From Trichomonas tenax (Eukaryota; Parabasalia; Trichomonadida; Trichomonadidae), in the NCBI GenBank assembly GCA_023091735.1, contig JALKBU010001074.1, forward strand, positions 1 to 17,225: a stretch of DNA of 17,225 bases. The letters are read 5' to 3'. Position numbers and translations under genes: made by a program. Under the pieces are notes generated by a model that saw only the letters and a program-made list of their open reading frames with translations, searched no databases and was not told the DNA's origin. Shown here one piece after another: positions 5,495 through 14,400 of this stretch. Positions within the stretch are counted from its first letter, which is position 1. Every line of letters begins with the position of its first letter.

Positions 5495-6550
5495 ATGTCT
5501 AAACAGATTAGAGTTTGCATTGGTGGTGGCGCAGGTTTCATCGGCTCTCACATGGGTATCTTCCTCCGCAAGAAGGGCTACTGGGTCAGGTGCGTCGACT
5601 GGGCAGAGAACGAGTTCATGAAGCCAGAAGAATTCTGCGATGAGTTCATGCTCCTCGATTTAAGAACATACGAGAACTGCCACAAGGCCTCCGAGGGCTG
5701 CAACTGGGTGTTCAACTTTGCTGCTGATATGGGTGGTATGGGCTTTATTCAGTCAAATCACGCTGTTATTCTTTACAACAACTTGATGATTTCATCCAAC
5801 ATGCTTGAAGCTGCCCGCAGAAATGGTGTTGAGCGCTTCTTCTACTCTTCTTCTGCTTGCGTTTACCCAGAGTTCAAGCAGACAGATGTCAACAATCCAG
5901 GACTCCCAGAGGACTGCGCATGGCCAGCTATGCCACAGGATGCCTACGGCCTCGAGAAGATCACAACAGAGGAGCTTTGCATGCACTACGGCAAGGACTT
6001 CCCACAGATGAAGACACGTGTTGCTCGTTTCCACAACATCTACGGTCCACAGGGCACTTGGCGTGGTGGCCGCGAGAAAGCTCCAGCCGCTTTCTGCCGC
6101 AAGGCTATCTGCGCTACAGATAAGATCGAAATCTGGGGTGATGGCAAGCAGACACGTTCATTCACATACATCGATGACTGCCTTGAGGGTGTCTTCAAGC
6201 TCTTCATGTCTGATTATGACAAGCCAATCAACATCGGCTCTGATGAGATGGTCTCAATGAACGAGCTCGTCGATCTCGCTCTCTCATTCGAGGGCAAGAA
6301 CGTCAAGAAGGTCTACCTTGAAGGCCCAGAGGGTGTTCGTGGCCGTAACTCTGATAACACACTTATCAAGAAGGTTCTCGGCTGGGCTCCACCAACAGCT
6401 CTCAAGGATGGTCTTCGTAAGACATACGACTGGATCAAGACACAGGTCGAAGAGTGCAAAGCTAAGGGCGGAGATATCTCACAGTACACAACATCTCATG
6501 TTGTCCACTTGAAGGATATCCCAGAGATCGGCTCACTCCGTAAGGAATAA
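5495..6550 (+). CDS. GME: GDP-mannose 3,5-epimerase
   Basis: Complete 351-residue short-chain dehydrogenase/reductase-family enzyme. It interconverts GDP-D-mannose and GDP-L-galactose (and GDP-L-gulose) in the cytosol, with NAD+ as an internal redox cofactor. The N-terminal Rossmann loop is IGGGAGFIGSH (residues 9-19). The family-typical ADMGGMGFIQSNHAV (77-91) and SSSACVYPEFKQ (118-129) follow. Expected catalytic residues are all present: Cys122, Tyr151 and Lys155 in YGLEK, and Lys195 in GGREKAP; they parallel plant Cys145, Tyr174, Lys178 and Lys217. Substrate-site arginines lie in VRGRNSDN (281-288). Length is close to the plant enzyme, and similarity appears to run end to end. The codons favour G/C at wobble positions compared with the VPS13 gene, suggesting high expression, a different origin, or both. 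It stands alone; no GDP-L-galactose phosphorylase or other ascorbate-pathway gene is nearby. Confidence 0.96.
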   Translation: MSKQIRVCIGGGAGFIGSHMGIFLRKKGYWVRCVDWAENEFMKPEEFCDEFMLLDLRTYENCHKASEGCNWVFNFAADMGGMGFIQSNHAVILYNNLMISSNMLEAARRNGVERFFYSSSACVYPEFKQTDVNNPGLPEDCAWPAMPQDAYGLEKITTEELCMHYGKDFPQMKTRVARFHNIYGPQGTWRGGREKAPAAFCRKAICATDKIEIWGDGKQTRSFTYIDDCLEGVFKLFMSDYDKPINIGSDEMVSMNELVDLALSFEGKNVKKVYLEGPEGVRGRNSDNTLIKKVLGWAPPTALKDGLRKTYDWIKTQVEECKAKGGDISQYTTSHVVHLKDIPEIGSLRKE

Positions 6551-6551
6551 A
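6548..6551 (+). terminator. Stop-overlapping TAAA polyadenylation motif of the epimerase gene
   Basis: The stop TAA plus the following A forms TAAA, the trichomonad 3'-end signal. The remaining 3' flank to 6601 is A/T-rich and is followed directly by relic BEACH coding sequence, so the transcript probably ends within about 50 nt. Confidence 0.6.
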
Positions 6552-6601
6552 TTTTCTATGAAATTTCTTTTTACAGATATTATTTTCAAAATAAGAGTTG
6601 A

Positions 6602-8409
6602 GCTCATTACAACTCAAGAATTGGAACTTTCGAAGCCTCGCCTAATGGCATTTTGATTTCAAAGGATCCTCTTCCGCAAACATTCACTAAAGAGCTTCAA
6701 AGCAGAGCAACATCATTCAGCTAGAATCTTCCTGATAAACCAGTTACGTTTTTCACTCAATCGCTTCAAAACGCCACAGATTTGTGGTTATCAGGTCACA
6801 TCACATCTCATGATTATCTTTTGTTCCTTAATGCTCTCGGAGGAAGATCATTCTCAGATCTCGCTCAGTATCCTGTCTTCCCATGGGTCATTGCGGACTA
6901 CGAGAACCAAGACAAGCCGCAAGCGTTCAGGGAACTTGCGAAACCAATGAGAATGCAGACACCAGAGAGAGCCCAACACTTCGAGAATCAGTACAAAGAT
7001 TCAAACAACTCTGACTTCTATGGACAGCATTACTCAATGGCGTCATCCGTTCATTTCTTCCTCGCAAGACTTCCGCCATATTCCCTCTGCGAGTGGGACC
7101 TTCACGGAGGATGGGATCACGAGCACAGAACATTCCAGGACGTCAACGGAACATGGCAATCGTGTTCTGAGATAAACAAAGCAGACATCAAAGAGTTGAT
7201 TCCTGAACTATTCGATATTCCTGAGATGATGTTAAATATCAACGAATTCAACGAAGAAAGCAACAATAAGTTCCATGTTTCACTGCCAACATGGGCAAAG
7301 AATGCTGTTCACTTCGTCAATGTCAACAAATTCTTCTTGGAACAGGCCCAAGACTTGAACAAGTGGATTGATTTGATATTCGGACATTCGCAACAAGGCC
7401 AAGCAGCAATTAACACAAAGAATGTTTCTTTCCAGTTTCTTACCAAATTCCTCCTTCAACGGATGATTTGGAGACACTCGCATTGCAATTGCAGAACTGG
7501 GGTCAATGTCCTGTTGTTTTGTTCAAGAAACCGCATTCCAAGAGAGAAAATGTCAAAAGTTGCACTTCATTGTTCTCTGAAATCGAATCTCTTCAAGTTG
7601 GAGAATCAACATATAAATTGAACAATCTTTCGTTCGAAATTTTGCTTTCTGATTGTCTCCATCTTTTCGAGATTGTTCCTTCAGGACTCAGGTTCTCATT
7701 CAAGTCAGTCAACAAGAAAGAACTTGTTTTCCAAGATCCAAACACAATTTTCGCAAAATCAGTTTCCAAATCAGCCAACAATTGTTTCATTGTAATCGAT
7801 CTCGATACATGCATTTTCATTGCTTTCAGATTAATCTACAAAGGTTCTCAGCTTTTGGATGTTAACATGATTTCAAGTTTCTCTCTTTCCAAGAGAACGA
7901 AATCACGCGTCAACGGAAATGACTTTATTGCTGCTTCTCTTTCTTCTCGCAGCATTGTGATGTGGGATATCATTAGAGGAACGTGGCACAAAACTCTCGA
8001 ATTCGAAGAAGATCTCATTGATTCAGGATTCGATGATTACAATGGTTTCCTTTATGTTCTTTCAGTCACAACATTGTATTTATACAACATCAACGGAATA
8101 TTTGTTTCCAAACTCGATCTCACTAAGATTCCATCAGCACTTCATGTTTGTGATGTAGATAAATGCGACAGCATTAGACCAATTGTTGACGGATACAAAG
8201 ATGGTTCTGTTGATGCCTTTAATTTCGATTTCGAGTCGAATCAATTTGTACCATTAATAACAAAGAACATTGCTTCAAATCCAATTACACAAATCTCTAT
8301 GGATTCATCTCGTCAAGCGATATTCTTCTCAACAGGTGAATCCACAACTAAGGTCATTTACTATCCATCGAAGTTCATCATTTCATCAAAGAATGACCTT
8401 TTTAATTAG
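6602..8409 (+). pseudogene. 5'-truncated, disrupted BEACH-WD40 protein gene
   Basis: Coding similarity starts abruptly at about 6602, just after an in-frame TGA and about 50 bp past the epimerase stop, with no ATG. The frame reads part of the PH-like/BEACH junction, meets TAG at 6722-6724, then a clear BEACH domain: LWLSGHITSHDYLLFLNALG, AQYPVFPWVIADY, HYSMASSVHFFLARLPPYS and NKWIDLIFGHSQQG. At about 7424-7427 the frame breaks; reading on with one extra T in the GTTTC run restores FFPVSYQIPPS and the end of the domain (NWGQCPVVLFKKPH). The rest is intact to TAG 8407-8409 and resembles a WD40 propeller (SIVMWDIIRG around 7950). BEACH proteins act in vesicle and lysosome traffic and are usually over 2000 residues, so most of the gene is missing. 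Alternatively a sequencing error explains one break, but not the absent 5' part. Confidence 0.8.
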
Positions 8410-8449
8410 TTTTATTATGTAATATTTTATATTATTTGTTTGTATGATA

Positions 8450-8471
8450 AACTTTAAAAAATATTAAAGTT
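8450..8471. repeat. Small AT hairpin between convergent 3' ends
   Basis: AACTTTAA (8450-8457) and TTAAAGTT (8464-8471) pair perfectly around the 6-nt loop AAAATA, in the 80-bp gap between the BEACH relic and the VPS13 stop. The stem is short and AT-only, so it may be chance in such DNA. Confidence 0.4.
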
Positions 8472-8488
8472 GAAAGAAATATATATAT

Positions 8489-8492
8489 TTTA
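8489..8492 (-). terminator. Stop-overlapping TAAA polyadenylation motif of the VPS13 gene
   Basis: On the minus strand the stop TAA (8492-8490) is followed by A at 8489, giving TAAA, the third such case in the window. Confidence 0.6.
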
Positions 8493-11400
8493 GAAAGTAT
8501 GGACCTTTGTGATCAGGAATTGCTTGATTACATCAAGATTCTTTTCGCCGTCTTCGATGATAAACTCAAAGTTGTGGGAACCCTGAACAGTAACGGTGTT
8601 GTTGATGAATTGGATCTGTTTGATGTCAGCAAAATCATAGCTTTTGTCGACCTTCTTCTCGTGGATGAAGAAGATCTGGGAATTGGTCAAAACGCAGTGG
8701 CAGTCCTTCTTCAAGTGACATCTAAAGATGAACTGCGCCTGTTCGTTGTAGGATTCATATCCTGGAGAATCCATTTGAGCAACATTTTGAAGCTTTGCGA
8801 ACTCTTCATTAAACGGAGAAACAGTTCTGAACAAAATTGCACGCGGAAGTCTCTGTCTTCTTAATATTATTGTGTCATCGGAAATTGCCTTTCTTGCAGC
8901 GCCAATGATTCCAGCGCCTGCATCGGCAACGCCTAAAACCGGACGAGCGACAACACCTGTGATGCCTGTAGCGATGCCTTTGAAGAAGCCTCCAGCGCCG
9001 CCTTTCTTTGCACCGCGGATTGGATCAACGAAGATTCCTGCGATGCCATCAACGATGCCACTTCCGAGTGATTCCATTCCATTGACGAACGTCTGTCCGG
9101 CGCTGGCATTGAGACTGACCTTCTGTGTTCTCGTTCCTTTGATTGCGGATTCAGCAGTGAATGTCCTGAGAATAGAACCAACGGTGTTGATTACGTTCTC
9201 ACCAATTCTCAATGTGCCGCCAATCAAAAATGTTGGATTTCCTTTTGTGACCGTCTTCACGAATGAATCTGAGATCGCGCCGACGTTGAGGAACATATCG
9301 ATACCGAGAAGGAGCTTGAGAGCCAATCTGAATGCCTGGTTCTTCATTGGGTTGACGACACCGGCCATAATCACATCGCCTGTTAATATGAGATCCTTGA
9401 TTTCGATCTTATCGAGAGAAATGTGGGCATCTGTGATAGAAGGAATCATCAACATCTCTGGGAACGGGCACTTGAACATTGTAGGTCTTCTTGTTGAAGA
9501 TTCGTGCTGCAAATTGACAGTGATTGCGTTGCAAGAGAAGAATTCAACTGATTTGATGTTAACAGTTTCGTTGACCCCCGTTGACTTCACAACTTGTTGC
9601 TTTTCTTCAACTTCGTCTTCTTCGCCTGCAGTTGGAACGAAATCGTTCATAATCAAAGCAACTAAGTCGCAAATTGCTGAATTGTCGAGATAGAGGTTGA
9701 TTGGAGCAACTCTGATAGAAATATCTTTGATAACTTGTGAATTATTTTCGTATGTGATCAACATTCCGAAGTCCAAGAAATTGTTCGATTCTACCATCGT
9801 TTCGAACACATCAAGCGGGTGCAAATCATCAAGAATCAAAGCGCCAACTTTGAGATTTGCGGCCATGCTGAATGCCGTTGAAGTGACAACGAATGATGTG
9901 TTTTTGATGGAAAGAAGGAACAGTTCTCTGTAATTGGAAATGATGCCAATCTGGATGCAGTTCATCATGAACGAAAGTGCGAATGATGGGAATCGCTTCT
10001 GTTTGATCTCAGCATAAGCGATGTAGATCGTGATATCCTTTATCTGTCTCTGGACTTGAATAATTGCATCGTTGACTGTCTTCGGCTCATTTTCATCGAC
10101 TTCAACTTCTTGATTGTCGATGAACAATTTGATCTGAAGATCCTTGAATGGCTGCGTGTAAGCGAAAAATGTCTTGCTGAATGGTTCAACGTATTGATCG
10201 AAAACATTGTATTGAGCCATCTTTATCTTCTTCTTTGTCAAGTTCTTGACAGTAACTTGTTGCTTTCCTTCTGGTTTCCTGAAGTGAATGTAGTTCGTTC
10301 CATCTTTGACGGAAACGATCATCTGAACTGGTCCGTTTGTTGTCATGAATGTGATGTTGATTGGGTTTTCGAAGTTCAATAAAATTTCTGACGTCTTTTG
10401 CGATTTGAACAAGAATTCACTTGTTTCATCACATTCCGGAAGGACACAGCGTTCATTCGATGAAACAGGATGATATGTTCCGTTCTGGCGTGGCTTAAGA
10501 CTGAACTCGAAGTCGAGATCGCTGATGATGTTATACTTCGGTCTGAATGTTGCGAGTCTCGTGAATTCATTGTAATATGAAACAGAATAAATCAATGGAA
10601 TGTAAACGTGTTCTGCGACAGCAAGGAAATACTGTGAAGGAGCAACAGTGTATGTTGCTTCGATTGGCTGCATCTTCGCCTTATCCATGATGAGATGTGG
10701 AGTGAACAAAATCGATGGAGTATCACTTTCAACAACTGATTTATCAGATAAGTAAAGATCAGTTCCTGTTTGACACGTTGCCTGTTGAACTTCGCTCGAT
10801 GTGATAAAAAATGTTGTGTCAGACATGTTTCGCAAAATAACTGGAAGGAAGAGATGGAACAAAGCCTGGCCAAACTTGTTGTGTGTCACTTTGATGTGGA
10901 CGTTGTTGTCCTTTGAAGGAATGAGATATGTCTTGTCTTTCTCGATCTTGATCCTGATTGGTTCTCCTCTTGTGAGGACAGCTGATGTTTTGAGTTGAAC
11001 AATAACTTCAGCTTTGCTGTTGATCAAGTTGAGTGGCTTTGTTTCATCAGGTTTAACTTCACCAATCTTTTGATTATCTACTGTTACATCAGCAACGAAT
11101 GGCGTATGATTGTTGAATTTGCCATTGTTGTAGAATGTTATCTTGTTGACGTTATCAATCTGATGCTTGACAATGAGAGCAGTCTTAGTAACGCATTTGC
11201 CAACGCTTAAAACAATCGACTTCTTTCTTACATCAGACAAATGAAATGAAGCATTGTCGACATAGAAACAAGAACTGATTGGAATAGAGTGCTTGAGTGG
11301 ATATTGTTCTGTTGGAAGAATCGCAGCAATCTCCTTCTCGTCAACAGCAATTTTAATGGAGGAAATGGACTTGTTTTCGAAGACTAAAAGTGAGCTGAAA

Positions 11401-14400
11401 ACGATTTCTTTCCTCTTTGTTGAGCACTGATTGAAGCAGAGAACATCTTTCATGATCATTCTGCTGTAAACTAAATCATCAAGACTCAGCATTCCTTGGA
11501 CTTCTTTGTCGCCAATAACTTTGTATGTTATATTCGTCTTGATTGCAGCTTCTCTCAAGATGACTTCTTTCTCCGGATCAACATTATATGTGTTTCCATT
11601 CTGAACGGCAGCAACAAGTTTGTAGCTTGTGTTGTTCTTCACAAGGATTCCTTGTTCATGCGGATTGGAGATATCCTGGCGCTCGAAGCGCTTCATGATG
11701 TCGTTTGCATATGAAGTGATGTTCTTAATCATCGATTTGTCAACATGGAGATCAATGACTTGATCAAGTAATACATTCAGCATAACGTTGTCATCATATT
11801 TAACCTTGAGCTTGATATCGAACGGAGCCATCAAAATCTCCCAAAGTTGGCTCTTCATGTTGAAGTAATCAAACTTCTTGATCGGAATAGAAAGATCTAA
11901 TTCAGCCTGAACTGTTGGATCGAGCATAACATCAACTTGGCCAAGCAGGAAGTGAATGAAAGGAATGTCATTATTTGGATTTGGCATCGATTGATAGTTG
12001 AGCTGAATGGATGTTTCTGGGATTAAGAGTTTGATCTTGAATGGAAGTTTCTTGATTTGTTCATCATCGTCAACAAGTTTTCCAGTGTTCTGCATATCTG
12101 TATCAATTGCATTGGCAGGAATCATCTTCGTGAACTTATCAGCTAAAATGTAGATCGCAGCCAACTGATCGATAGACAACTTAACATCCAAGTTAGAGAA
12201 TGAAGCAGAAAGTAGATCCACAGACATTTGGATTCCAACGAAGCAGTTATGGATAATGGCAACTTTAGATGTATCAATCTGATAATCCTGGAATCCAACG
12301 CACAAGTTCTTCATGAGAACAGACATTCCTGACTTTGTTTGGTTGAATGTCATCTTTGTGTTCAAGTAGAGCATTCTTGTTTGATCTTTGATGATGAGCA
12401 ACATGATGTTTGTTGAAGCGACATTAAGTGCAACATCAACATCTCCTGGTGGCGGTTCATCTGGATCTTCGACAGAGAAATTAGTTGATGTGAAAGCAGA
12501 TGTTAAGAATTGATTGACAACGAACAACAATGGGTCAACATCAAGGATACCAACAACACTTTCAACAGCCAAATTCAACAAAATTGGTGAAATCTGGAGC
12601 TGGAATTGGTTAATAACTAAATCGTTGAATGTTAACTTTTCAACCGTCATCTTTTGCTTTTCAGCCATATAGAACTTGAAGTTGTTGATTGCAATCTGCT
12701 GGTCACCAATAGAAACATTAGTGCTCGCTATGCTGACTTTAACTATGATTTTTATTTCCCATATTTCATGAATGATTTCTGTTGGAAGGAAGCTTGTGAT
12801 GATATTGCATAATGTCTTTGTTGACAATTGGTCGAATTTGTAATTTATGTTTGGAATACTCATTTCTATGTCATAGCCAACGATGTATTGGGTGTTATCC
12901 TTAGCATACTTATGCTTCAATGATGCTGGGAACCATTTAGAAACCTTTGGAGGTTGATAGCTTGTCAACATCTTGAATAACATTGTGATATTGTTCATCG
13001 AAATGATGTTTGAATTCATATCACCAACAGAAATTGTCATATCTGTGCAGTTCTCGGCTGTTGTAACATCAATACGTTTCAAATCGAACTTGACATTATT
13101 TTCAGCGAAGTTATCTTTTCCGATTAACTTCAGTTCGACTTCATTGACTTTAGCGTTATATCTGAACTGAGAGAACACTGCAGGTTCTTCTTTATTGCCT
13201 CCAAACAATCCAAGAATTGATCCTAAGAACTTTGTGAGGAAGAAGTTGTATTGGAAAGCAACAACAGCTTTTTTGAGATTGAAGTCCAAAATGTTCTGCT
13301 GCATCTTGAATGAGATTTGATCATCGATGTTGATAAAATCATCAATTTCTTCATTGGTAATCTTAACGCCTGAGATCAACATGTTAACGAGCAAATCTTT
13401 GCCTGTGTCAATAGAACCGGTGACTGATGGAATAACTAAATCAAAGACTTTCTCTTGTTTGTAAAATCCTGTAACCAAAAGTTTTCCAACATCAAGTTTG
13501 ATGTTTGTATTTGGCTGTTCTGGAGTTTCTACGGGTTTTGGATTCTCCTCTTTGACTTCTAATGTCTTCAAGAAGTGAACTGGTTCATTTATAAAGATTG
13601 GGATCAACCATCCGAGACCTTCTTCGGTCAGAGCGATCTTCGTTTCATCAGGTAATTTGACTGTGTTGTCTTCGAAATTGAAATGACCAATAGTGCCAAT
13701 AACACTGTCCTTGGAGTTGAGTGTTATCGACTCAACAGCGCATGAAATATTTTCGTTCATCATGTTGAATGAGAAAACGTTTGCCATGATGGAGAACATT
13801 TTGACATCTTGTTCAACGAAAGCAATTTCAATGTTTGGAATTCCAAGGTCAACAATGACATCACCTGGCTTCTGAGCAGTGTTATTGGTGTTTGCTCCAA
13901 GCTGGAACAATGACATGTATGAGGTGATGAATGTTGCAATCTCCATTATATTGTTGAAGTCATCTTTGATCAATTCAACTTTGAATGATGGCAGTGTTCC
14001 CTTAACAATTGTTTTCTCGTTGATATCGATAGTGACTCCGCCGGTGATATCTTTGATGAGTTTTCTGTTGTTGAATGCTGTGTAGAACTCTTCGAAACCA
14101 ACAGAGATTGCCTGGCTTTCGCCCTGCATATCAATTTGGCTCGAAAGCTTTTCGATACCGACTTCGATGTTGAATGTCTTTCCATCTGTTTGTGGTAAAT
14201 GAAGTTGGATGTTTGGAGAGATAACATTGATCTTCATCTTCATTATTTGATCAGAGGTCTGCTTAACAACTTCAACTGGTTCTTTGTTAGCGCTGTTTTC
14301 AGCATATTCGATAGCTTTCTCCTTGATGATATCGATAGACGGTTCTTGATCAATGAAGAACTTCATGAGGCTGTTGAACCATGAAAGATCGAACAAAACG

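Noticed and set aside
6550..6602. Possible intron 3' end (TTTTTACAG) joining the epimerase gene to the BEACH sequence
   Set aside because: The trichomonad branch/3' motif ACTAACACACAG and a GTAYGT 5' site are absent, and the epimerase already ends at its normal length with TAAA.
8872..9693. 273-codon plus-strand open frame
   Set aside because: It is antisense to the best-conserved C-terminal part of VPS13; the open frame follows from that gene's codon use, and its translation has no recognisable domain.
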